Notes under the pieces: generated by a model
Databases searched by the model: none
Told to the model about the DNA's origin: nothing
The model's input: only the letters and a program-made list of their open reading frames with translations
Translations under genes and position numbers: made by a program
Shown here: one piece after another, positions 25,634 through 37,189 of the stretch
Layout: every line of letters begins with the position of its first letter
Position numbering within the stretch: position 1 is the stretch's first letter
Assembly (NCBI GenBank): GCA_023630585.1
Contig: CM042544.1
Location: 12,363,756-12,427,755, forward strand
Length of the DNA stretch: 64,000 bases
Reading direction: 5' to 3'
From: Cranoglanis bouderius
Lineage: Eukaryota; Chordata; Actinopteri; Siluriformes; Cranoglanididae

Positions 25634-25755
25634 CTCTCACATACTCGTACAGTCCAGGCTGCAATGATCCACAGGGAGATGCTGAAGACCAGAAGCACTG
25701 TGCCCGGGCAGATAGTCATCAGGGTCTTCATCACAAACCGTGTGTTAAAGTGCAC
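25634..25755 (-). CDS. kcnn3: kcnn3 exon: S5
   Basis: A 122-bp exon starting VHFNTRFVMKTLMTICPGTV and ending AAWTVRVCE plus two bases of the Arg codon. It encodes the end of the S4-S5 linker and the S5 membrane helix. The acceptor is TCTCATTAG before 25755 and the donor is GAGAG then GTGAGC after 25634. The first two residues (VH) differ from the IN I recall in mammals. The preceding exon ends exactly after ALNK, so an intron separates S4 from S5 here. As far as I remember, mammalian KCNN genes encode S3 to S5 in one exon of about 419 bp, which equals 297+122. Confidence 0.95.
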
Positions 25756-26483
25756 CTAATGAGAAACCACAGACACACACACACAAGCTTATCAGGAGTT
25801 TTGACACAGCCTACTTTTTTTCACCAAGGAAATTTGTTTGCATTCATTTACATTATTTGGCCATGTTCACTGAAGTACAGTTGATGACAACACCATTATA
25901 CTCTTCATCTATGACTAAAGCCAGAGAGACTCAGATAGTGCTCTGACAGACCAAGAGTCACCCCTCCACATAACTTTTTCCATGCTTAGTAGGGTTTGAG
26001 TGAGTATACAAGTACACAAGTATATTAACTGTTGGACATTTGAGGTCCACTGAGCACAACCCTCCAAATCTATAATGTCAAGCACCTCTGGCTGAAACAG
26101 TCATTTATCAACTTGTCTTAAAGACGTTCTAGTAGCAGGTGCAATGATGAAGAACATCAATCAGTTGTATCAACAGACAGTCTGACAGAAACTAACCTAC
26201 ACTCCCAGTAATCAATCAGAAAATCAGCTATAGCTGAAAAAAACAACTTCGTAAATCATTTGATGCTCCTAACAAATATAAACAATTATTTATAGGGTCC
26301 AAGAAATATTGTGGCATTTGGAAGTGTGCTATTTCTCTGTAATGGGTCACTGAATCTACATAATCTGTCTGATTGTTCTCTTAACATTTTTGTTACACAG
26401 ATACTTGGTGCAATATAATAACTGGACACAACATATATATTGCCACAGCGAATCACCCGTCTGCATATTTTGATTCTGGCACA
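25756..26483. other. Intronic DNA, no gene seen
   Basis: No recognised feature in this part of the S4-S5 intron. Confidence 0.5.
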
Positions 26484-26570
26484 AGTTTTACGCCGGATGC
26501 CCTTCCTGACATAACCCCTCCCCATTTCCCAAGCTTGGGACTGGCACTGAGAGTGCACCCACGGTATCAG
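26484..26570 (-). repeat. tRNA-Glu-type SINE, distal half
   Basis: The GCCGGATGCCCTTCCTGAC segment followed by GGGACTGGCACTGAGAGTGC is the body of a fish SINE. The tRNA-like head of what looks like the same copy is 1.1 kb away at 27660-27769. Confidence 0.6.
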
Positions 26571-27659
26571 CACTTAATATCTAATTAAAACTAAATACTA
26601 AATTAATATTTTTAAAATACCATGTTAAAGACATTTCCAAAAAAAACTTTAAGCCCTGCACGTCACTTCAATGATGCAACACAATACATCAGCTATAATG
26701 GATTGTGTTCATCTATATACATCCATTTCTGGGTTTAAGTAAACTATAGCAGGGTAAACTTCTATAGAGGTATAGAGGTATATGGGCGACCATATCAAAT
26801 ATCATTTTTGCATTACCATTTGCTCCAACAGTGAAAGAAAAAAAAATCCAGTATTTCCTTTCTATGACTTTCCAAGAGAGGGAAAAAAACTATAGAGAGA
26901 TGGATTATAGCAGTCAGTAGAGAAAAAGATGTCAAATCTACCATCACCCCCTCAGCAGCTGTATTAGAAACCCCCTCGCAGCAGTGTTTACTAGTTTTTT
27001 TTTTTTTTTTTTGTAATTTAATGCCAGGGTAATGTAACAAGTAGTGTTATAAATGTACATACATTTTTGTAAAGAAGAAAAAAAAAACTTTGTTATCTTG
27101 TAATATTACTACTGCACTCAATAAAACTTAATAATAATAATAATAATATAGTAATATAACAATAGTAATATGTTAATAATTGACTTTTATTTTGGCGGAA
27201 AACTGCAGGAAGACCTCCGTTCAGTTTTTTTAATTCACTTCTCATTACCAATCAGGTGAAATGCTGTAAACTTCTGCCCACAAAAATGTTTATGTTAGAT
27301 TATGCTAACATAAAACCAAAGTGAATCTGGCACGTGTTGTGTTCTAAATGCAGGTTATAAGTGACTCAAACTCACAGCACACGTAGAGATGAAGTTGGTG
27401 TGGCGCGGCATTTACTGTGAACCGAGCCGCTCTAAAACACTGATGAGCCGCACACTCTAAGTGCAACACAGTGACATGGGTTTATGATTTCAAAAAGCAA
27501 CAAGTGAAAATAAAATCTAAACCTTCTTTACGGTGTCGGTTAGGTTGCATTTTTAAGACCACTGAAATGTGGATTTAAACATTTTAATGCTAATTAAGGC
27601 CTTATTTTTACTTTAAGGAATTTAAGACATTTTAAGACTTTTTAAGGATCCACAGAAAC
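26571..27659. mobile_element. Probable insertion splitting a SINE
   Basis: This segment separates the two halves of a tRNA-Glu-type SINE. Its right edge carries TTTTAAGACTTTTTAAGG and CCACAGAAACC, a terminal motif I associate with non-autonomous hAT-like fish elements. The left boundary is not clear, and A- and T-rich tracts occur inside (27000, 27080, 27130). No transposase is visible. Confidence 0.4.
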
Positions 27660-27769
27660 CTTGGCACTGGCTCATGCAACCCTCCAGTAGCTGGTTCCCT
27701 GACCGGGAATTAAACCCAGGCTGTGGCTGTGAGAACGCCGCATGCTAGCTACTAGTCCACCAAGGAACC
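27660..27769 (-). repeat. tRNA-Glu-derived SINE head
   Basis: On the minus strand 27769-27693 reads as a decayed tRNA-Glu. The acceptor-like GGTTCCTTGGTGGACTAGTA comes first, then the A-box region, an anticodon loop with CTC in GCGTTCTCACAG, a B-box-like GGGTTTAATTCC, and the closing CCGGTCAGGGAACC. It is not a working tRNA gene (box mutations, no clean folding at the 5' arm). The SINE body follows toward lower coordinates. Confidence 0.7.
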
Positions 27770-28476
27770 ACTTGGACGCAGTATATTAATTTGAAATGAT
27801 TTCATTACCAGGTACAAGCTTCCATTAAGAAAAACAGTGTCTACTGACTGACCAGCTGACTAACCATTATCCATGCTGAAACTCAATTATGTCTCCGTAC
27901 AGTATATATTATACTTGTGCAAAATGTTCAGAACACTACATGGAGCAGAAAAACAAAAAGATTCAAATGTAACATCTAATCTAACTAGATCTAAGAAAAA
28001 TAAATCGCAAAAAATGGAAGTCAAGATTGGCATAAAGAAACACATAAATGAAGAAATCGAGAAGAAAGGAGAAGGAAGAACCAGACAGCTGAAACACTGA
28101 GGAAGAAGACAATGAGAAAAACAACCAGACCACCAGCAAGGACAAAAAAAACAAAACAACTAAATCCACAAGTAAAAGGCCATGGACCCTGGCTTTCATA
28201 TTTATGTTGAGATTAATTTACTATGCGGATAAAAGATGGTATAAAAACAGTTAAAAAAAAAAAAAACATTGCAACCAAAAACATGATTTTATTTGGTTAT
28301 GAAGACTGGGATGAAGACAAGGTATATTTCGTATGTACATCTATAAAATCAAAAGAGATGGCTCAGGTCAATACCAAGTACATGAAGACATTAAGGTTAA
28401 AACAAGGCTAATCATCACTCTCTAAATCCAAGCCCACAAATGTATCCAGGAAACCCATCGATCTTTGACCTCTGAC
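27770..28476. other. Intronic DNA, no gene seen
   Basis: A-rich. The open frames on both strands near 27870-28200 look like chance frames in biased sequence. Confidence 0.5.
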
Positions 28477-28773
28477 CTTGTTGAGAGCCCCTATGCTCCT
28501 GGAGGAGGCATCGGTGAACAGCTTGCTATGGAGGAGCATAACACGGGCGATGAGGTAGAGTCGGAGGAACATGGGCACAGAAAGAACCATGTCCAGGTCA
28601 GCCTCCGCCTGCGAGGGGATGTAGGTGAATGCGAGTCGAGCACGCCACACAAACTTGAAGTCTCCAGGCACTGGGTGCACAGCTGAGACAAGCAGCTCCA
28701 GCGCGATCAACAATACTCGCTCCATGGTCATGGCGATGCGCCAGTCGTCTGCGCCATTATCGATGACAAACAG
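28477..28773 (-). CDS. kcnn3: kcnn3 exon: S3 and S4
   Basis: A 297-bp exon (99 codons, phase 0 both ends). It begins LFVIDNGADDWRIAMTMERV and ends ASSRSIGALNK. It encodes the S2-S3 loop, S3, S4 (SVPMFLRLYLIARVMLLHSK) and the S4-S5 linker helix that contacts calmodulin. LFVIDNGADDWRIAMT fits SK3. The stretch between S3 and S4 (HPVPGDFKFVWRARLAFTYI) is the most divergent part of the gene compared with what I recall of mammals. The acceptor is CTCCTCCAG before 28773. The donor is AAG then GTCAGA, a weaker donor with C at +3. Read-through into the intron would add 20 codons and then stop. Confidence 0.94.
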
Positions 28774-29340
28774 CTGGAGGAGAGAAACAACAATTTTATC
28801 TGATATTGAGTTGAAATTTAGCTGAGATCATTTTGCAAGATATGATTGTGATTATTAACACAATGTTGACAATGAGAATCAGAATAACTGCAAAGGCACA
28901 TCAAAGTGCATACCTGACATTTGTTTGCTTGGTTATTATTATTATTATTTTTTTTTTTGCAGATTAAAAGGCACATCAAAATTCAGCATATATAGTAGGG
29001 TCTAAACATCTACTCACAAGAACTGTATTCATATTAAAGTCATTTATTTATTAATTCAATTATTCATGGCAGATCCGGAGATTATCCCGGTAACACTGGG
29101 CACAATAACAGTGTGATTCAGCTCAGCCTCCTCCTGTTTAAAGGCCAGTGAATTGTGTGCACAGCAGAAAGGCTGAGTGAACAGCAGCAGCTCGCAATTC
29201 ATAAGCTGCATGACATCAGTGCCAAGAAGCAAGCTGAAAAAATCACCATGGACTCCCCTGTTTCAGAAACTCCCCTCAGGTAAACAGTACCTCCATCAGA
29301 ACCAGTACCACAATGGATGCTACTACTCTCATCAAGCCAT
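28774..29340. other. Intronic DNA with SINE scrap
   Basis: The GGAGATTATCCCGGTAACAC segment near 29075-29095 looks like a short piece of a common fish SINE body. Nothing else recognised. Confidence 0.45.
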
Positions 29341-29600
29341 ATATACTATATGGCCAAATGCATGTGGACATCTGACCATCACACCCATAGGTGCCCATTC
29401 CAAAACCATGGGCATTAACACAGAATTGGACCCCTTTTGCTTTTATAACAATCTTCATTCTTCTGGGAAGGCTTTCCACTAGATTTTGGAGTGTGGCTGT
29501 AGGGATTTGCAAATTCAATCACAAGAGTATTAGTGAGGTCAGACAATGATGTTGGGTGAGGAGGCCTGGGGTGCAGTCGGCATTCCAATTCATCCCAAAG
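29341..29600 (-). mobile_element. Tc1-like element fragment (family B)
   Basis: Starts with the terminal sequence ACTATATGGCCAAATGCATG then TGGACA. On the minus strand it encodes the end of a transposase, including the LVESLPRRMKIVIKAKGV-like segment near 29440-29485. It shares its family with 3126-3370. The larger part of the element is missing. Confidence 0.75.
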
Positions 29601-31124
29601 GTGTTCTTGCAGCAGTAGACGAGCTGACTACTGTTTTTTAAGGCCATGTTAGAGTGCAGTTAAAAACTTGTAGACAACAGCAAAGAATGTGTCAAGCCGC
29701 ACCCAAGCTACTAATTACATTTGCAGCTTCAGTGTGGAATATAGAAAATGTGTATACTTTAAACATAACTAAAGTGTGCGCTGGGACTGGGACTCACAGG
29801 AACTTACAAAAAGGTCATTCATTTATCTTTGTCAGCTGCTTTACTCTGGACAGAACTGATGTCTTTTAAGCTACTTATTTGTTTATATGTTTGGAAATAC
29901 TAAGTTGATTTGAAAATATCGCAGATGAGTATTGTGGTCAATCCCTTTGGGATTAAAAAAAGCAGTTCCGTGCACACCTCTAGAAGTTATTAGAACAATT
30001 AAAACAATTTAATTAAAACAATTGTTTAAAGTGTCACTATTCCATTAAAACAAAAGAGAAAAAAAAGACTTTTCTTATATATGATATATTATATCATATA
30101 TTTTATAATATCATGTGCAGTGGACTGTAGAATTGGCTTCATGTAGTCTGCAATATTTCCAGAATAATGAAGTGCACTTGGCTTTCAATTTTTTACCATC
30201 TCCCAGAGTAGTCGTCAGCTCCCCAAACCAGTAACTCTATTGTGAATGTACTGAATATAATGAGTGTGACTAGTCTATTCAAACCCTAATAGCAAATAGA
30301 ATGAACTTCTAAATTTGACAGGTAGCTGAATAATGCTGGCGTATCAACTGGCATACTAACTGGGATACTGCTCTACTAGTGGTAGAGCATTCCGTTTTGC
30401 TTTGCTTGCCACTTAGCCTTAGGCAGGTGCATTGTGCAGATAACATTTGGTCAAATGATCTCCGTGATATGGTAGTCGTATAAAGGGAGAGTGTATGTAC
30501 ACTATACAAATCTGTGTTGTTGGGTTTTTTTTTTCATTCAGCTTTTTACAAAATTACTTGCCATTCAACATTTAGTATCCTCTAAACACAAAGTGCTGCT
30601 TTAAAAACAGGTTGGAACTTCAATATAGAGAAAGATAGAGCAGGGTGCCAATGATAGAATTCAAGGGGGCAGTATAGAGAAAAGAAAATGGAGCCTTGTG
30701 GGACCAAACAGGTTATGGGAGCAGAGGACATATAATGATTAGTGGTATTGATTGAGACGTCTGTCTGTAAGATGAAAACCACTCCAATCCCTCAGTATAA
30801 TGCTTTTTATAGTTAGGTACACTGTGGTTTAAGAGAACTAGAATCCATAGACAGCAATAGGTCATTTAATGCTTGTAGAAGAGAGAATAAAATGCTATGA
30901 AGAGTAGTTCTAAATTAAGTTTTAAGTCTAAATTTACCAAAAACTTTTTTTGTTTTAGTTTAGGAAAGACAGTAGTTCAGATACTCAGATGTTTTTAAGG
31001 CCGTTTTGATAATAATAACTAATTGGAAATGCGTTGGTGGGTCTTAAATTTTCACGCAACTAATATAACCACATTCCTTTCCTGGAAGTGGGGAGTGGAC
31101 CCTGATATGCTTGTCATGAGAAGC
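29601..31124. other. Intronic DNA, no gene seen
   Basis: About 1.5 kb without recognised genes. A short AT palindromic patch lies at 30077-30115. Confidence 0.5.
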
Positions 31125-31126
31125 TA

Positions 31127-32628
31127 CAGGTGCATCTCAATAAATTAGAATGTCGTGGAAAAGTTCATTTATTTCAGTAATTCAACTCAAATTGTGAAAC
31201 TCGTGTATTAAATAAATTCAATGCACACAGACTGAAGTAGTTTAAGTCTTTGGTTCTTTTAATTGTGATGATTTTGGCTCACATTTAACAAAAAGCCACC
31301 AATTCACTATCTCAACAAATTAGAATACTTCATAAGACCAATAAAAAAACATTTTTAGTGAATTGTTGGCCTTCTGGAAAGTATATTCATTTACTGTACA
31401 TGTATTCAATACTTGGTAGGGGCTCCTTCTGCTTTAATTACTGCCTCAATTCAGCACGGCATGGAGGTGATCAGTTTGTGGCACGGTGGTATGGAAGCCC
31501 AGGTTTCTTTGACAGTGGCCTTCAGCTCATCTGCATTTTTTGGTCTCCTGTTTCTCATTTTCCTCTTGACAATACCCCATAGATTCTCTATGGGGTTCAG
31601 GTCTGGTGAGTTTGCTGGCCAGTCAAGCTCACCAACACCATGGTCATTTAACCAACTTTTGGTGCTTTTGCCAGTGTGGGCAGGTGCCAAATCCTGCTGG
31701 AAAATGAAATCAGCATCTTCAAAAAGCTGGTCAGCAGAAGGAAGCATGAAGTGCTCCAAAATTTCTTGGTAAACGGGTGCAGTGACTTTGGTTTTCAAAA
31801 AACACAATGGACCAACACCAGCAGATGACATTGCACCCCAAATCATCACAGACTGTGGAAACTTAACACTGGACTTCAAGCAACTTGGGCTATGAGCTTC
31901 TCCACCCTTCCTCCAGACTCTAGGACCTTGGTTTCCAAATGAAATACAAAACTTGCTCTCATCTGAAAAGAGGATTTTGGACCACTGGGCAACAGTCCAG
32001 TTCTTCTTCTCCTTAGCCCAGGTAAGAAGCCTCTGACGTTGTCTGTGGTTCAGGAGTGGCTTAACAAGAGGAATACGACAACTGTAGCCAAATTCCTTGA
32101 CACGTCTGTGTGTGGTGGCTCTTGATGCCTTGACCCCAGCCTCAGTCCATTCCTTGTGAAGTTCATTCAAATTCTTGAATCGATTTTGCTTGACAATCCT
32201 CATAAGGCTGCGGTTCTCTCGGTTGGTTGTGTATCTTTTTCTTCCACACTTTTTCCTTCCACTCAACTTTCTGTTAACATGCTTGGATACAGTACTCTGT
32301 GAACAGCCAGCTTCTTTGGCAATGAATGTTTGTGGCTTACCTAGTGAACCAAACTGAGAGACCATTTTGAAGGCTCAGGAAACCTTTGCAGGTGTTTTGA
32401 GTTGATTAGCTGATTAGCATGTCACCATATTCTAATTTGTTGAGATAGTGAATTGGTGGGTTTTTGTTAAATGTAAACCAAAATCATCACAATTAAAAGA
32501 ACCAAAGACTTAAACTACTTCAGTCTGTGTGCATTGAATTTATTTAATACACGAGTTTCACAATTTGAGTTGAATTACTGAAATAAATGAACGTTTTCAT
32601 GACATTCTAATTTATTGAGATGCACCTG
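31127..32628 (-). mobile_element. Complete Tc1/mariner transposon, young copy (family D)
   Basis: Both tips are intact (CAGGTGCATCTCAATAAATT and its inverse), flanked by the TA target duplication at 31125-31126 and 32629-32630. The inverted ends are about 200 bp and differ at only a few places, so the copy is young. The 1,502-bp element holds a nearly full transposase frame on the minus strand. Near-identical elements are, as I recall, spread across teleosts and lampreys by horizontal transfer; that link needs a database search. Confidence 0.95.
31451..32365 (-). CDS. Tc1 transposase, 304 codons, probably just disabled
   Basis: The frame begins MVSQFGSLGKPQTFIAKEAG. It carries HTH-type DNA-binding segments (QSTVSKHVNRKLSGRKK, then SRATTHRRVKEFGYS), and the catalytic triad: D in LFSDESKFCIS, D in QQDLAPAHTGKS, and E in SPDLNPIENLWG, with 34 residues between the second D and the E (DD34E). 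Compared with the family, the N-terminal first helix is missing: the sequence jumps from SLG to KPQTF, consistent with an in-frame deletion of roughly 75-80 bp near 32337. The frame ends MPC-stop where the family continues for about 15 more residues. Cys and the stop (TGC TGA) look like CpG-to-TpG decay of two Arg codons. Likely inactive but very recent. Confidence 0.9.
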   Translation of the reverse strand: MVSQFGSLGKPQTFIAKEAGCSQSTVSKHVNRKLSGRKKCGRKRYTTNRENRSLMRIVKQNRFKNLNELHKEWTEAGVKASRATTHRRVKEFGYSCRIPLVKPLLNHRQRQRLLTWAKEKKNWTVAQWSKILFSDESKFCISFGNQGPRVWRKGGEAHSPSCLKSSVKFPQSVMIWGAMSSAGVGPLCFLKTKVTAPVYQEILEHFMLPSADQLFEDADFIFQQDLAPAHTGKSTKSWLNDHGVGELDWPANSPDLNPIENLWGIVKRKMRNRRPKNADELKATVKETWASIPPCHKLITSMPC

Positions 32629-32630
32629 TA

Positions 32631-33594
32631 TATAGGCACTAGTGAACTGATTGGCAATGGAAGGGTTAATAGAGCAGGAGCAATGATGACAAATGCAATG
32701 TTTAGGGGTAAATAGAGCAAGTTGACATCAAGACAATTTGATTGTGGTGAGCAACTGTTGACAGGGAAACCAAAAGATAGCACAAGACTGAGTGAGTGAG
32801 CCTTGACATTGATTAGGGCAATTACCCTACTGAACCAAATTAAATTAATAATTTAAAGCACATGATTTCTTTAAGTAAAAGATTAATAAGGCCAGCATAC
32901 ATGAATATTAACACCACCAACAATTACCTAGGTATGATCTAAGTGTTATTGAGGCTAGGAGATCAGAACACTTCCAAATAAAGTACTTATTGAATTTAAG
33001 GGGTTGGTACACTGAAAGTAAAACATTTAAACACATTTATGGGACATGTGGGACCATCTAATGGGTCACCTAAATTTAGCTAATTTAGCTAATTGTGTGA
33101 AAGTGATCTTACATTGACTTAGAACCATTTTAGCAAAAGTACAGCCAGTAATCAGGAGTAGTGGAAGTAACTTGATTGGAATAAGGTTATGAATACTGTG
33201 GTGTATATTTTCAAGTCTGTCTGTAGCATAGAATCACAAAACCTAGATACTGTTTCAAGCTAAGTTTGAGGCGTCAGCAGCATCACCCTCTTGGTTCAGG
33301 CTACTTTCCACATTGTCACATGAAGATATTTGCAAGAAAGCTGGCACATTCAATGCGTTTTCATTTTACAAGAAACTTTATGCAGGAATTAAGGTAGGCT
33401 GGTAAGGCTGATATATATATATTTATTTTTTATCTCAAGTTTCACTCTGACTTGTCCATTTTTGAGCAGGTGTAATTAAAGACGAACCGGCCCCAAGTGG
33501 TGTGTACCAGCCTTTGCTTATAAACCAATTAGCATAGTTGTGGACACTTACATTTAACATTGATGTGAATTCGATTTGAAAAATTATATAAAAA
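32631..33594. other. Intronic DNA, no gene seen
   Basis: No recognised feature. Confidence 0.5.
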
Positions 33595-33690
33595 TAGAGG
33601 ACTCAGGGAGAAGATTGGGATCCAAACGCAGGAGGTTTATTACAACAATCCGCAAACCAAAACTTTATGTCAAATAGCAGGCCAGGGTCA

Positions 33691-33808
<118 letters not shown>

Positions 33809-34084
33809 GGGTAGACAATACCACCAGGGAGACCCAAATAGTAGTCAGAAGCCAGGCAGATGTCAAAACACCATAAAAATAGATAAATCACCAAATCCAG
33901 TAATCCAAACAGGAGAACAAAAAGGTCATACACATAGGTCAAGGCAAAGTTCAACAGCTCAGAACTTAGACAACTGAGAACAAATGGCAAGGCTTCACAA
34001 TGTGTGTGTAAGTCCATATGCTTTATATACTGAGTTAGTAGACTCATGGTACTCTTAGTCCATGACCTAGTGAACCAGTATCAG

Positions 34085-34170
34085 GATGTATTTATTGATA
34101 GAGACTACAAAGCACTTCTGTAAGTCGCTCTGGATAAGGGCGTCTGCCAAATGCCATAAATGTAAATGTA
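34085..34170 (+). repeat. SINE 3' tail
   Basis: GTAAGTCGCTCTGGATAAGG followed by GCGTCTGCCAAATG and TAAATGTAAATG is the 3' end of the tRNA-type SINE also seen at 39935-40090. Confidence 0.75.
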
Positions 34171-34434
34171 AATATACTGTTTATATGAATGACAGGAAAT
34201 GAGCATGACCATAGAGGAAGAGTTGTAGAATTCGGGGGAGGTTACCCTCTGGTGGTGTGGCAGTAAAATATCCTGGGCAAAAGTGACAACATACTTAGAA
34301 AGGTTAAAAAGAAACTGTAAAGTGTAAAAGGTATGTTTTCTTTTCTTGAGTAAGAGTAGAAATATTCCATTTCAATAATGCTTGAGAAAGGTACAAATCT
34401 TCCAAAAAAATACAGTAATGAAGTATTTCTCATA

Positions 34435-34770
34435 ATGGTTAGCACATTTGCCTTGCACCTCTGGGGTTGGGGGTTCGAATAATGCCTCCGCCCGATGTGT
34501 GCGGAGCTTGCATGTTCCCCCGTGGTTTCCTCTGGGTACTCCGGTTTCCTCCCCCAGTCCAAAGACATGTGTTGTAGGCTAATTGGCATTTCCAAATTGT
34601 CTGTAGTGTGTGGGTTAGTGAATGTGTGTGTGATTGTGCCCTGCGATGGGTTGACACCCTGTCCAGGGTTTCCCCTGCCGTCCCATGCCGCAATTTCCCT
34701 GGGTTATGCTCCTGGCTCCCCCATACCACGTGTAGGATAAGTGGTATGGAAAATGGATGGATGGATATTC
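34435..34770 (+). repeat. tRNA-type SINE with GGAT tail
   Basis: The head has GGTTAGCACATTTGCCTTGC and the B-box-like GGGGGTTCGAATAA, then a body with TACTCCGGTTTCCTCCCCC, CCAAAGACATG and CTGCGATGGGTTG. The tail is ATGGATGGATGGAT. Fragments of the same body occur at 13690, 48180, 49680 (inverted) and 50581 (inverted). Confidence 0.8.
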
Positions 34771-36072
34771 CACTCCTGATTATGAGTGATTCTTGTCTCT
34801 ACTAATGTGGCGACTGATGAATGAAAGTAGTAGCCAGCAGCAGCTAATGCAGCATCTGTGGTTTTTGCAATCAGAGTAATGGCTGAGAAAATTTGCAGAA
34901 TTGTGAGGAAATACCAAAACCAGTCACATCTTGTATGTGGTTTATATTAGCAGCATATATCTGCAGATCATATTTGTTTAGTGCCATATTTGCCTGTGTC
35001 CCCTGTCAGGTTTAGATGAGTGTGCTTATTTATGTAGAGTGCCATCTCATATGCTAACAGTTAATTAGGCAATTATCTAGAAGGCTTTTACCTAGCTACA
35101 AAACAGGCTACATCATAAAGCCACGACATTGTCTTTTCTAGAGACTCTTTATTCTTGAATTCATTATTAGAATTAATTCTGTGGAGAACTCTTCTATCAA
35201 ACACTAGTGTTGAAGATACACTGTAAATTTAAGAACACAGTTATGTCTATAATAGTAGAACCATTTTCTCTTCAGTGCATGCTACTCAGTAAATGACACA
35301 AAAGAAGGTCATGTTTTCTAGTGAAAAAATAAGGATGTAAAGTTGTGTTTCTAGTTGTAAAGTCCAGGGAGGCATACATCCCAGATTTAAGGTGATTCAT
35401 ATGACAAAAATCTGACCTGTTACATAAACATCCTCTAAGCCCAATCATCCAATAAGTATTTAATGAAAACAGTCAATATTTTAAATTAATGATTTAATTC
35501 AATTAATCAAAATATTAATATCATTAAACAGTGCTTATGAAATATGAAGAGCATAGATTGAAGAGCATTTGCTCATCTTTATAGAGAAGCCAAACAGAAA
35601 AATGAATATGCAGACATATATTTTTATTATATTATGCAGGCTGTTAAATTACATGCAGTCTTTCTCTCATTTCTTTCTTTTTTTTTTGCCCCTTCTGGCT
35701 ATGTCTACACACGCTAACCACAGAAGAGAAGCTAATTGTGTTGGTTGCTGTGACAGCTGCGTTTAGCTGTAATTCTGAGTGGTAAAGTGGTTTGTTTAGC
35801 TGATATGCACAGAGGGTGAGGGTTTTTCTCTCTGTCTTATGTGCACACACACAGCAGAAGAACTGCAAATGGATATGCCAGAGTTATGAGACTGATGATA
35901 TGACCCATTTAGACTGACACATACAGTAGTGCAACTGTATGTGTGTATTTGCATGTGCATTTGTGCACACACACATCTCAGTAGGTTGGCTGGGTGGTGT
36001 GTGCACATTTTAGTCATGCCTTTAGTCATACTTTAGTGTGCCTGTGGGTATACATACAAATTAATATGTTAC

Positions 36073-36073
<1 letters not shown>
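34771..36073. other. Intronic DNA, no gene seen
   Basis: About 1.3 kb without recognised features. Confidence 0.5.
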
Positions 36074-36111
<38 letters not shown>

Positions 36112-36292
36112 CACTGTACATCCACAGCAGTAAAACACGTGCGTTGTTTTTTTTCTGGAAAAGACAGCCTCGTCATGGTGACTGTTGCCTAGGCGACAAC
36201 ATCAAAGACCAGCCAAGCTTAATTAGGGTCCCCGGTGAGAGAGAATGACTGTGTGTGCCTGAGTGTGTGTTGTGTGAGTGCATGCGTGTGTG

Positions 36293-36347
<55 letters not shown>

Positions 36348-36411
36348 TGTGAGGGAGATCTGGGAAAATGACATAAAGCAAGAGAGAGGGAGAGAGAGAA
36401 AGAGAGATTGA

Positions 36412-36484
<73 letters not shown>

Positions 36485-36772
36485 CATGAACAAACAGGGA
36501 AAAGGAGAGACAGAAAAGAGTGAAAGACTACTAAAGAAAAGAAAGTGCAAGAGAAGAGGAGAGAAACAGAGGGAAAGAGACTGACGAAGGGCATGAATGT
36601 GAGGGAGAAAGAGAGTGTGGAGGTGGGTGGAGAGGAAGAGAACGTTCTTTCACTCTGAGTGTGTGGGTGTGTGGGAGTTTGGATCAATGAATTGTGAATG
36701 TGTGTTTTCAACATCTGCACTATTAGTCTACACGAAATTGAGCGTGTGAACATGGAGCTCTTCTGAGCAAGC

Positions 36773-36818
<46 letters not shown>
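36074..36818. repeat. Cluster of four (GT)n microsatellites
   Basis: GT runs at about 36074-36109, 36293-36343, 36413-36481 and 36775-36818, separated by purine-rich GA-type sequence (36380-36400, 36490-36640). Together with 37096-37187 (GA) and 37521-37559 (CT) this is the densest simple-repeat zone of the window. Confidence 0.9.
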
Positions 36819-36823
<5 letters not shown>

Positions 36824-37091
36824 TCCTCTACTGTGCCGAGTGCAAAAAAGAATCAAACCAAATCTGAGAGAGGATCCATCGTCCGTCATCATCCATCTCT
36901 TCTTTGTGCAGGGTCAGTCTCATTCATTTCTATTCCTATACTTATCTCTCCCTCTCCCCGTTTCTCTATTCCTGTCTTTCCTTTTTTGGGCCAAATAGCC
37001 AACATGATATTTAATAATTAAATTCCATTAGTGAAGGTAATCGGTCAACATGAGTGACTGGATGGTTCCACCATCTTTAATCATCATTATC

Positions 37092-37095
<4 letters not shown>

Positions 37096-37187
<92 letters not shown>
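37096..37187. repeat. (GA)n microsatellite
   Basis: GA units with two GAAAGA interruptions in the first third. Confidence 0.95.

Positions 37188-37189
<2 letters not shown>

Noticed and set aside
27693..27768. tRNA-Glu gene
   Set aside because: A-box and B-box changes and an attached SINE body show a SINE head rather than a working tRNA gene.
28408..28476. Extension of the S3-S4 exon to a stop at 28408
   Set aside because: The family sequence stops exactly at ALNK and a donor follows, and the next part of the channel is found at 25755. The extension is intronic read-through.
31413..31772. 119-codon plus-strand frame
   Set aside because: Antisense of the intact Tc1 transposase.
36173..36774. 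183- and 125-codon frames rich in Thr-His
   Set aside because: They are translations of CA/GT microsatellites.
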